From Salvator merianae (lineage: Eukaryota > Chordata > Lepidosauria > Squamata > Teiidae), in the NCBI GenBank assembly GCA_003586115.2, contig QVOM02000073.1:63089599-63153598 (forward strand): a stretch of DNA of 64,000 bases, in the 5' to 3' direction. Made by a program: the position numbers and the translations under genes. Below the pieces are notes generated by a model. It worked only from the letters and a program-made list of their open reading frames with translations, did not search any database and had not been told where the DNA came from. Shown piece after piece: positions 56,045 through 64,000 of this stretch (position 1 is the first letter of the stretch; each line of letters begins with the position of its first letter).

Positions 56045-56998
56045 TGTAAGTGCAGTACAAGCTAATTCAACATTGGGTAGGCCTGAAGTTTATTTTATTT
56101 TATTTTGGTCATACTTTTCTATTAGACTGTTGATTATAGCATCTACATTATATAAACCATGTTACAATTTCCAGAAATCCTGATACTTGCTTGCAAAATA
56201 AATATACTCAGACCTTATAATATGAGAATTAGTTGATCAATCCTGTCCTTTTCCATTAGAGTTTTTTTTAATATTTTTTATACTACTTATCATTTATAAG
56301 ACTGTCCAAATATTTCCCTTGTTGGACAATTATAAAATCAGCTTCTATGAAGTCCTCTTGGAGAGCCTGGATTCCAACATAGGTCCAGCCCCTTCTATCA
56401 TTTGGGCCCCATACAGATTACATCTTACTGTCTTCTGACCTTCAGGTGCCTGGTGACCCCTTGTTTGTTCCTTGGAAAGGCAAGGGCTGTGGGGGCTCAG
56501 TCTCAGAGGGTAACCATAGGCCTCCAGTGCAGAGCAGGGAGGCAGGCCTGGGGCTACATAAATGGCTTGGATCTGTAGCAGGAAGAAGACATGGGCTGTG
56601 TGGCTACCAGTGTATGTGGCTGGGGAGTGCCTCCCCAGCAGATAATGCTCTTAAAACCCAAGGGAGGAGTTCTAACAGGCATCTGCACAAAGTGCAGAAG
56701 GAGCATGAGAAGAAAGCACAGGGATGCATTTAGTAGCTCTGCATGAGGCTGCTGCTGAAGGGTGGAGTGACATGGCCCAGGAAAAAAGGCATTTGTAGGC
56801 TGGGCAAGGTAGTGCCCCCCCACCTCCTAAGTGGCTATTTGTTGCCCTTGGAGGCCCTAAGAAAGGGAGAAAAAGACATTTATAACTAGTAGTATGAGCT
56901 GAGTAGCTCTAGCAGGAGAGGGGAAGCATGAATATCACCACTGAAAGTGTGAAAGGACCTTTCTGCGCTTGCTAGTATTCCTTACCAGAAAGTGCACT
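56045..56998. other. Intron, nothing recognised
   Basis: 56390-56870 is GC-richer and may be repeat-derived, but no family was matched. Confidence 0.4.
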
Positions 56999-56999
56999 A

Positions 57000-57470
57000 A
57001 GGGCCTCCCTTCCATATATTAGTGCAGAATACAGGAGGTCTTGCCCACCACTAGTATGTTCTGACCATACAGGACGAAGCATGATCCAGATCAATAAACT
57101 CTTGATGTAGATCCCCAGTAGATCTCAATATTGAGGTCTACTGGCATATTAGTGGGTTCTGGTCCAGAACACGCAGACTTGTTCCAGACTGAAGCGCACC
57201 ACTGAAATGGGCTCCCTAGGGTCTCTAAGGCTAGGAACTTCCATTCTTAGCCCTGTGGAGCCCTCAGAGCCCAGAATATTCACTCCTAGCCCTTCGGAGC
57301 CCTCAGAGCCTGGTCCCAAAGCTTGTGTGAGCTTCAAGGCCAATGCGTTGGCTGGTCTGGACAAGCACTGTCATGTAGATCACACCTTGCTGTGGTTCAG
57401 ACTAACAGGACTTGCTGATCGAGATCTACTGGTTTGGATCATATGCAGAAATGCCCAAAGAGTGTGTATG
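57000..57470. mobile_element. Non-autonomous DNA transposon family B, copy B7
   Basis: Starts AGGGCCTCCCTTCCATATATTAGTGCAG; includes GATCTCAATATTGAGGTCTAC (a palindromic word), CACCACTGAAATGGGCTCCC, GGCTAGGAAC, and GCTTGTGTGAGCTTCAAGGC. A block TAGCCCTNNGGAGCCCTCAG is duplicated at 57248 and 57288. Non-coding. Confidence 0.6.
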
Positions 57471-57814
57471 CGAGAAAAATCTGTAGCACCAGCAGCTACC
57501 ACCTTCTCTGCCTCATTGTTTCCTGGGGGGCATGAAAAGAAAGGTGGTGGTGAGAACAGACTATAGTGCTATAATGGAATGCATTCAGCAGAGCAATCCC
57601 AATTGTCCATTCACATTCTAGTGTATTTTGCATGGCTGGAATTCAACTTATGCTTAGAACAACAATACTCCAAGCTGCAGGAACTGCTTTGAAGATCCAG
57701 CAGTGTTCTTTTCCAGTTTGAAAATGGATGTCCCACCAGAAGCAGCATAGTGACATAACAGCATCACAAAGACTAAAGACTAGTGCCACAGCATGAGTGT
57801 CCTATTGTGACAAA

Positions 57815-57902
57815 GGCTGCACCCAGATATCTTTTTCTAAAGAATTGATATTCTGGAATATCCAAATATAGCGGAATAGATAAGTAACATCTGGATGCAG
57901 CC
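57815..57902. mobile_element. 88-bp miniature element with 16-bp inverted repeats
   Basis: GGCTGCACCCAGATAT at 57815-57830 pairs with ACATCTGGATGCAGCC at 57887-57902 (two mismatches). The ends match the GGCYGCATCCAGATG termini of family C, so it is probably a deletion derivative. Confidence 0.75.
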
Positions 57903-57904
57903 AT

Positions 57905-58330
57905 AGAATATTCCTATTGGGGTCTTCTGTTCTAGATTAGAGCACTACCAAGCTGTTAAATAGCAGAAGAGGAGAACCTTCTTCTATCTCACCTTTATTA
58001 GGAAACCAATCCTTCACCTGCTTAATTAAATCTTGAGTGACTACTTTAATCCTCCCTTCTCCTCAAAACCAGTAAGAATGTTGATGATAAATAACTGAGA
58101 CCAAGGCGGACTTTGCTTCTTTCTGATTTTGTGTTACTGGCAAGACTTCAAGATCATATCTTTATAGTGACTTGAGGATCTGTGGCTGAATTTACAAGCA
58201 GGAAATATGGAGCCTTCCCTTCAGACTGATCACATCATCTTTTGTGAGAATTGGTTATTCTCTCATGATCATTTCTCATCACTTTCCCTCAACTGTCATT
58301 ATGAAGACAGTCAAATTTTTTCAAGCAGAT
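57905..58330. other. Intron, nothing recognised
   Basis: Unassigned. Confidence 0.4.
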
Positions 58331-58332
58331 AA

Positions 58333-58442
58333 ATGGCTATTATCTATCATCTGTTTATTTATCTATCATCTATTATTATAATTACTACTGCTGCTGCTGC
58401 TATTATTATTATTATTATTGTTGTTGTTGTTGTTGTTGTTGT
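58333..58442. repeat. Compound microsatellite (TATC, TGC, TTA, TTG)
   Basis: ATCTATCATCTGTTTATTTATC, then TACTGCTGCTGCTGC, (TAT)n and about eight GTT units. It may be the tail of a small element. Confidence 0.85.
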
Positions 58443-59420
58443 TTCCAGCAGGAGATTTAAATGCTGTTTTGGATGAAGTAGTGCATACACTAATTGGATC
58501 AGTTTAATGACTGAATAGAGGCACAGGGACAATGCATGAATTGGTCTTCTGACTTAAGCATAAAAAAAATGGTGATTTGTCAGTATCTCAGGAGCTGGTT
58601 AAGCAACCAGTAAATACTGTGTAGACTGAATTCAACAAAGTAGTTCAATCTGGAGTATTACTAAGGCAAATATTTCCCCTTACAATTAAAGATAAAACTG
58701 GAACTCATCACCAACCTATGAAATATCCAAGTGACTGTACTATGTGCCTATTTATTCACTATTATTCACACTAATACCTTATTCCCAAGTGATTATGATA
58801 GTAAATTTTCCTGACTTTTCTTGAGCTACTTAAAAACAAAGCCCTGCTTCAGAGGCAGAGACATCACTACTTGTCTCTGATACCACTTAAGTTTTCTTTA
58901 TTGATCAGCTATCGACCACTGGAAATTGTAATGTATGCCAGGACTTTGCTTTTTAACACTATTAAAGCATGCATGCAGCTTCCTTGGGTTTTTTCCCAAA
59001 AGTGTGTTATTTCTAGTTCCACGTCTGTGAACTCCTTTGCCTTTAAGTATACCTTTTGTTTTTGGAGGTTTTTTGAGCAATGGGTGCATACAAACCTGGA
59101 GATACAGGCTAAATTTAAAGGCACTGACTTAATTCCACACCTTGTTGGCCATTTTAATCTAGAATATCCTTTTGCAATTACTGAGTTTACTGTTGAGTTT
59201 TTCTTTCATGACACACCAAAGCATAATTTGTAAATACCTCAAGTACAGGAGGCAGTCTGCCTTTTGCAAGATCAGTTGCTGGGGAACCATGAACAAAGAA
59301 TGACAAGTTCTGCATGAGGGCAGAAAACGTACTTTAAACAAGGAGCCATCTCAGAGTAACCCTCATTGTTGTCACCATCACTTGCACAGCTATTCACATA
59401 CCTGCCTCTGCCCTGAACAA
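58443..59420. other. Intron, possible short L1 endonuclease remnant at its start
   Basis: Plus strand at 58447-58500 can be read AGDLNAVLDEVVHTLIGSV, like the GDFNAVLD motif of L1 endonuclease, but the match is short. A 120-codon plus frame at 58871-59233 has no motif I recognise. Confidence 0.3.
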
Positions 59421-59426
59421 GGGGAG

Positions 59427-59462
59427 CACTGAACCAGGGAGCTTTTGTTCCCTGGTTCAGTG
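59427..59462. other. 14-bp perfect hairpin
   Basis: CACTGAACCAGGGA, an 8-base loop, then TCCCTGGTTCAGTG. Weaker pairing (CCCT with AGGG at 59411-59414 and 59472-59475) extends the foldback to about 65 nt. A pre-miRNA-like shape, but equally what a small MITE end or chance foldback gives. Confidence 0.7.
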
Positions 59463-59779
59463 TTTCTTCCCAGGGACTTTTTCAAAAAGCAGAGAAAGTG
59501 GCCATGGCAGACCAAGTAGGTCCAGATGCTCTGATGTAGCCAAAATTCTGGGGGAGTGCTATCAGAGTCTCCCCCAGTGGTTTACCTTTATAACACTCCA
59601 TTGAGTGCTAAGGGAGCAGCAAGGGCTCCCAAGGCACTGTTATCACCCAGATCCTGTGCCCTAGGAGGACTCTTCTGCTGCACAGATCAGTGATCCCACA
59701 GTGACCTTGTGGTCCCATGTGCAACCTACCAGTGATGTCATATTTGGGGCCTCCTCACATCTGGTTAAAAGAAACAGGA

Positions 59780-59835
59780 AGTAAAACTAGATGAACTATT
59801 GCCCCAATCCAGTTGGGCATTCTTTTACAGTCTTA
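59780..59835 (+). repeat. Family E repeat tail fragment
   Basis: CTAGATGAACTATTGCCCCAATCCAGTTGGGCATTCTTTTA matches the 'CTAGATGGxCxATTGGxCxxATCCAGxxGGGCxTTCTTxT' tail phrase. Very short. Confidence 0.5.
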
Positions 59836-59839
59836 CAGT

Positions 59840-60713
59840 CAGAAAATTGCTAAATTGTTTCAGAAACCCAGAAGGCTTTTGGTAATCTTCAATATATGGG
59901 TGATTAATAAGATCATGAATGATCCCACTATAACTAGGAAAGGTTGTTGAGTGCAAAAATTACAGTGAAGCAACAATTAATAAGTATCTGTGTCTCAAAC
60001 AAAAAGCTTCTACGGCAACTAATAATACAATTTATAATAAGATTTTGTAGTTGTGTAGCGATCAAACAGTGAAGCCTAGGTAACAGAATGAAAACATACT
60101 TATGCCTGTAATTTTTTCACACCAAAGCATATTAACTTCTGCTCAGTTTTTAAAATGATGGCATTTTTCTCTTCAGTGGGGTTAGGAGGAATGATTGCTT
60201 CTTGAGAAGATTATATATAAAATCACAGTCACAGAGACATTTCAGTCTGAATAGGAAACTTATTGTTTTTAACAGCAACAACAAAAAAATCACCTGCTCA
60301 GCCTAAGATAGTACTTGTTAACGAATTTATCTGGCTTTCAGAGTATCTGACATAGTTATTCACTAATTAATGTGAAACATAGGTAATTATAGTAGTTAAT
60401 TTTGTGCACTACATGAAATGTTATAGCAGGAGAAAAATAATACCACTTGAAATAATTAAAACCATAAGAAATATTAACCCCAGGTACATCAATGTATCAT
60501 TAAAGTCCCATGCAGTTTCTTCCACCATGATTTTTTTATATAAATAAAAATACAATAGGTTGTTTTTTTGTAAAAACCCTCTTGTAGGACTATCATTCAA
60601 TGTATAGATCCAGTGTAAAGTAACTCTTTAATACACATTTGTCCAACAAAACAAAGAATAAGCTGTCTTAACAAAAACATACAGGTTATTGTTGTATTTT
60701 ACATCTGAGGTAT
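59840..60713. other. Intron, nothing recognised
   Basis: AT-rich, unassigned. Confidence 0.45.
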
Positions 60714-60715
60714 AA

Positions 60716-61020
60716 ATTGTTGTTATCTAGTCATGTCCAATTCTTCATGACCCCATGGGCTATAGCATACCAGGCCCTTCTGTCACCTACTGTTTCCTGA
60801 AGTTTGTCCAAGCTCATGTTTGTTGCTTCCTTGACACTGTCTGTCCGTCTCATCCTCTGCCAACCACTTTTCCTTTTACTATCAATCTTTCCCAGCATCA
60901 GGGTCCTTTCCAATAAGTCCTATCTTCTCATTCTGGGACCAAAATATTTCAGCTTCAATATTTAAACTTCTAGTGAAGTTGAACAGTCCGAGTTGATTTC
61001 CTTTAGTATTGACTGACTAG
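60716..61020 (-). mobile_element. BovB LINE copy 2, 3' end
   Basis: The minus strand encodes ERTLMLGKIDSKRKSGWQRM then SLDKLQETVGDRRAWYAIAH and GVMKNWT, the C-terminus of BovB ORF2 (TLMLGKIEGRRRRGxQRM ... ELVxDREAWRAAxHGVxKSxT), then the 3' UTR. It breaks at 61020, where MITE C2 is inserted, and resumes at 61421. Confidence 0.88.
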
Positions 61021-61420
61021 GGCCCCATCCAGATGGGGGAAATATACCACCATTATGGCTGCTGTGTGGTGGGATTGCCACACATAGCTGTGGCAACCCC
61101 ATCATAGCTACACTATATTCCCCCTAAAACGTGCAACAGGTTATTTCCCAAAATACTGCTATTACTTACCTTCTGGATGGAGCCCTCATCTTTGCTGTAT
61201 CCACCATGTATGTACGGGGGCTGAAAACATGATCGCATATGCACAGTGGTCATGACTGCGCTTCCAGGTATTTTGTGCCAGCAAAATACCTGAATGTGCA
61301 CATCACAAAAATACACACAGCACAGGAGCCGCGCTATCTAGCAACAAATGATAATTCCAGAGGGCTTTTTCCAGAATATCGCTTGTTGCCATGATATGTA
61401 GCTGGTGTCTGAAGCCAGCC
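61021..61420 (+). mobile_element. MITE family C, copy 2, inserted in BovB
   Basis: Begins GGCCCCATCCAGATGG and ends (reverse complement) GGCTGGCTTCAGACAC, imperfect inverted ends. It interrupts BovB exactly between GACTGACTAG and the ATCTTATTGCAGTCCAAG continuation, which fixes its length at 400 bp. It is homologous to 25906-26310 in reverse. It is younger than the BovB copy it split. Confidence 0.8.
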
Positions 61421-61690
61421 TCAATCTTATTGCAGTCCAAGGGAATCTCAAATGTCTTCTCCAGCACCCCAGTTCAATTCTTTAGCACTCAACCTTCCTT
61501 AAGGTCCAACTCTCACAGCCATACATTAGTACTGAGAAACCATAGCTTTAACTATGCAGTCCTTTGTCAGCAAGGTGATGCCTCTGCTTTTTAATATGCT
61601 GTCCAGGTTTCCCATGGCTGCAGTCACCATCTGCAGAGATCTTTGAGTCCAAGAAAATAAAACCATGAAATTCAAAGACACGTGATCTAT
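61421..61690 (-). pseudogene. BovB LINE copy 2, ORF2 part
   Basis: On the minus strand reads IFLDSKISADGDCSHGKPGQ and the LADKGLHS region, corresponding to FLGSKITADGDCSHEIK... with an internal deletion, then the CWxRLLRVPWT part close to the MITE. It belongs with 60716-61020. Confidence 0.82.
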
Positions 61691-61699
61691 GGGAGAGAA

Positions 61700-62176
61700 A
61701 ATCAGAGCCATTACCTTGCCAACAAAAGTCCATATAGTCAAAACTGTGGTTTTTCCCAATAGTAGTGTATGTCTATGAGAGTTGGACAATAAGGAAGGCT
61801 GAGTGCTGCAGAATCAATACTTTCAAATTGTGGTGCTGGAGAAGACTTTTGAGAATTCCTTGGACTGCAAGGACATCTAATAATTCAGTGCTAAAGAAAA
61901 TCAACCCTGACTATTCATTAGAAGGACAATACTGCAGCTGAAACTCAGATATGTTGGCCACATAATGAGAGAACAGGACTCATTGGAAACAACTCCAAGG
62001 TTGGGAAAGATTGAAGGAAAAAGAAAAGTGGATGACAAAGGATGAGATGGATAGATAGCAATATGGAAGCAATGAAAATGAGCTTAGGCAGATGTTGGGA
62101 GATAGTAGAGGACAGGGAGGCCTAGTGTGCTGTGGTTTGTGTGGTCACAATAAGTTGGACACAACTGAACAACATC
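61700..62176 (+). pseudogene. BovB LINE copy 3, 3' end, sense orientation
   Basis: Plus strand: a VHIVKTVVFPIVVYVYESWT-like stretch, then RINTFKLWCWRRLLRIPWTA, SVLKKINPDYSLEG and the 3' UTR ending CATAAGTTGGACACAACTGAA-like text at 62176. It lies head to head with copy 2 and overlaps it in content by several hundred bases, so it is a separate insertion or an inverted duplication, not a simple continuation. Confidence 0.82.
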
Positions 62177-62179
62177 ATG

Positions 62180-62550
62180 TGGATGCTTATGTTCCCATCC
62201 CACTACTAATCTATATTAAAGTCTAGAGAATACACACTGAAAGATGTAGCCATAAAGAGCATCAACTATGGAAGGTGAAGACAGTAAAATCTCAGCCCAT
62301 TCATTTCTAAAGCATTTCTTCCAAGAGGTTAGTCAAAAGCCCCAGCGATACACAGATGCTCTGCCCTCAGAGATGATGCAATGCATCTTTCATTAAGAAA
62401 ATGTGATACTGAGACCTGATCTACACCCCCCCCAAAAAAAATAAACACCTTAGTTCAGAGTACACAAAGCAGTGTTGCCAACTTTTTGCACCACACCTTC
62501 TTACAAGCAGAAAAGACAGATGTGTACTCTCCTCACCCTTCATGTTCCAT
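62180..62550. other. Intron, nothing recognised
   Basis: Unassigned; short C9A8 run at 62427-62441. Confidence 0.4.
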
Positions 62551-62553
62551 CAG

Positions 62554-62745
62554 AAAGGTCAGGGTTTTTTTAAGTTTTATGCTGGCCCAAGCTGAGGATA
62601 GGCATCTTCCTCTACTGTCCCTAAGTAGATTAAGGACTTCATAGTAGAAAAAGGTCAGGTTTTTTTTAAGTTTTATGCTGGCCCAAGCTGAGGATAGGCA
62701 TCTTCCTCTACTGTCCCTAAGTAGATTAAGGACTTCATAGTAGAA
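62554..62745. repeat. 96-bp tandem duplication
   Basis: 62554-62649 and 62650-62745 are the same 96-bp unit with about one difference (GGGTTTTTT versus GGTTTTTTT). Contains ATGCTGGCCCAAGCTGAGG. A very recent duplication or an assembly artefact. Confidence 0.95.
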
Positions 62746-62781
62746 ATCAATCTGGCTTTAGGAAAACAGCCTCCATGGAGA

Positions 62782-62940
62782 ATGGTGGCAACATGTGAGG
62801 ACAATTTTCATTTTTACAGCATCTGTAAGGTTGACACTTGGGCATCTCTGCACACATTTACCAAACTGTATAAGGTGGATGTGTTCAGCTCAGCTGATGC
62901 TGCATTTGCTAGATCCGTATTACAGGGTTTCATGGGTAAC
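62782..62940 (+). pseudogene. Possible DIRS-type tyrosine recombinase C-terminus
   Basis: Plus frame reads ICKVDTWASLHTFTKLYKVD then VFSSADAAFARSVLQGF. The pattern (C-x-A-x-TW-S-x-x-TF-x-x-x-Y-x-x-D ... A-FGR-x-VL) resembles the end of YR retrotransposon recombinases of the DIRS group, as far as I recall. The segment is too short to be certain and may be something else. No upstream RT was found. Confidence 0.35.
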
Positions 62941-62974
62941 TTAAATGCCAATTTTGCTTCAGTGTTTTGCACCA

Positions 62975-63335
62975 GCTATAGCTTCTGAACCATCTTCAGG
63001 GCAGGCACACATGGAACGCATTACAGCAATCCATCCTGGAGGCCACAAGCATGTCAGTGTGGCCATACAGTCTCTATCAAGGAAGGGCTTTAGTTGTGTT
63101 ACTAAGCACGGATGGCAGTTGGAGGTCTTGATTATCACCACCATCTAAAATTCAAATGATAGAGATGGATCACAGAGTACATCTACCTGTTCTTTCCAAG
63201 GGAATGCAATCCTGTCCAGAAGAGGATACCTCCCCACTTCGTTGACCTGGGAACTCAGAACACACATCACCTCCATCTTGCCTGGACTGAGCTTCAGTGT
63301 GGAAGTGTGGAAGTTAATGTCCCCCAAAACTATTA
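62975..63335 (-). mobile_element. CR1/L2-group LINE 3' region, antisense
   Basis: AACGCATTACAGCAATCCATCCTGGAGG, CACAAGCATG, then CTGTTCTTTCCAAGGGAATGC, ATCCTGTCCAGAAGAGGATA and CTTGCCTGGACTGAGCTTCAG. This is the antisense of a very common squamate LINE 3' segment (GCATTGCAGTAATCCAG ... CTTGGCTGGATTCAGCTTCAG). The first block matches 17,958-17,980 in the other copy. Confidence 0.68.
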
Positions 63336-63776
63336 TAAAGGAGACACCTTGGAGATCACCTCTGCCAACTTGGGTAGGGAGGCTGCTGGGCAGTGGTGTG
63401 GACTGTATGCCAACAACATCCTATTCTTCTTCTGCAGTCCAGCACAAGGAATATATTCTGAATTCCTGGTATAACATAGGTTGGGTACCTGGTGAGAAAG
63501 ATGAAATCTCTATCAACTGTCCCCCCCCCCCCAATAGTCTGGGCTGGTACTGCACTGAGTAACCTGGGGATATTGCTAGTAAAACAAAGGGCCTCCAAGG
63601 TTGCCTGCTCAAGTCTCCGCAGTGCACATAAATCCAGCCTGTTGATCCATCATCAAATCATGAATAACAGATGGTTTATTCAAGTCTAATATGGCATTCA
63701 CCAGCAGCAGCACTGGAGCAACTGGGTAACAGGTGGTTGGGAGGAAGGCAAGCAGGAGAGATAGCCTTATTACATA
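63336..63776. other. Probable continuation of LINE, unassigned
   Basis: GCTGGGCAGTGGTGTGGACTG, then a run of C at 63522-63532, and CAAATCATGAATAACAGATGG. Looks repeat-derived; family not certain. Confidence 0.4.
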
Positions 63777-64000
63777 TACAGGGTGTTTCAAAAAGATGGA
63801 CCCAATTTCAAAGTAGTATATTTCACCTTGGCAATATATTATAATTACACACAAAGTTACAAATGGTTTAATGAGTTTTCAAGTTTTACTAACTATTTTA
63901 TAAATGCTCTATATGCTCTCCACCTGCTATACAGACAACATCCAGATGATAGTTGAATTCATCCCAAATGCCATCTTGTGAATGACTGAGGCTAGGGGCT
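63777..64000 (-). mobile_element. Tc1/mariner-like DNA transposon, one end
   Basis: TA at 63777-63778 is followed by a terminal sequence CAGGGTGTTTCAAAAAGATGG, the form of a Tc1/mariner terminal repeat next to its TA target. On the minus strand a transposase end and a 3' UTR of about 119 bp precede it. The element runs off the window. Confidence 0.72.
63898..64000 (-). CDS. Transposase C-terminus of the Tc1/mariner-like element, partial
   Basis: The minus-strand frame is open from the window edge to a stop at 63898-63900 and reads SHSQDGIWDEFNYHLDVVC then IAGGEHIEHL. This matches the C-terminal signature of IS630-Tc1-mariner transposases of a type common in arthropods (VWxELDYRLDVCRVTxGAHIEHL). 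Such enzymes cut and paste DNA at TA sites using a DDE/D triad, which would lie upstream, outside the window. No stop interrupts these ~34 codons. Whether the full gene is intact cannot be judged. Confidence 0.72.
   Translation of the reverse strand, partial: APSLSHSQDGIWDEFNYHLDVVCIAGGEHIEHL

Larger units (their letters stand above)
153..64000 (+). other. SGCD: SGCD intron (partial, at least 63.8 kb)
   Basis: No exon with splice sites was found after 152. The next SGCD exon, expected to start with codons resembling LESPTRSLVMEAPKGV, was not seen on reading, so the intron probably continues past the window. Mammalian SGCD also has very long introns, which fits. Almost everything recognisable inside is transposon-derived. 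I could not run a translated search, so a small or alternative exon cannot be excluded. Confidence 0.8.

Noticed and set aside
58871..59233. 120-codon plus frame as a gene
   Set aside because: Composition is intronic, opposite-strand frames are also open, no known motif.
63520..63540. Run of C as a G-quadruplex-like signal
   Set aside because: A single homopolymer run in decayed repeat; not meaningful by itself.
1..64000. Bacterial-style systems (operons, CRISPR, toxin-antitoxin, phage)
   Set aside because: None present: no ribosome-binding-site-led gene arrays, no direct-repeat/spacer arrays, and the content is plainly vertebrate intron.

Overview
This is vertebrate nuclear DNA, almost certainly from a squamate reptile (lizard or snake). 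The one host-gene element I can identify is a 73-bp exon at 80-152 (+), with a clean acceptor and donor. In the splice-defined frame it encodes a stretch matching delta-sarcoglycan (SGCD), a subunit of the muscle sarcoglycan complex. I recognised no other exon, including the next SGCD exon, so the remaining ~63.8 kb reads as one large SGCD intron. The squamate call rests on the repeats: BovB (RTE) LINEs, a Sauria-type tRNA-derived SINE, squamate-style L1, and CR1/L2-group LINE tails.

Layout. 1-160: intron end, SGCD exon, donor. 1.3-7.1 kb: a decayed, nearly full-length antisense BovB LINE, split by a solo-LTR-like insertion (1.68-2.13 kb) and by an L1 fragment (3.6-5.8 kb) that is itself interrupted. 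9-13 kb: unclassified repeats and a very GC-rich hAT-type MITE (12,312-12,658) with a perfect 8-bp target duplication. 13-18 kb: CR1/L2 LINE pieces. 20-30 kb: several non-autonomous DNA-transposon families and small tandem repeats. 31-33.6 kb: CR1/L2 tail and a sense L1 relic. 37.5-41.0 kb: the youngest large insertion, a 5'-truncated antisense L1 between 12-bp target duplications, with ORF2 broken by only one stop and one frameshift. 41.6 kb: a run of Ns inside a TCC microsatellite. 42.7-43 kb: a Sauria-type SINE with a TTC tail. 44-57 kb: many MITE-like elements and a 52-bp perfect palindrome. 60.7-62.2 kb: two BovB 3' ends in inverted orientation, one split by a MITE. 62.5-64 kb: a 96-bp tandem duplication, a CR1/L2 fragment and the end of a Tc1/mariner-like transposon that runs off the window.

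How it fits together. No operon, CRISPR, plasmid or other bacterial-style system is present. The functional unit is one exon and its splice sites. The rest is a layered record of transposition inside a long intron. Most recognisable autonomous LINE sequence is antisense to SGCD, as is usual in introns. Most long open frames are chance frames in repeats or intron; the real coding relics are the SGCD exon, L1 and BovB ORF pieces, a short L2-like fragment, a possible recombinase fragment and the mariner C-terminus. Family assignments were made by reading and memory, without alignment, so boundaries are approximate unless a target duplication or terminal repeat fixes them.
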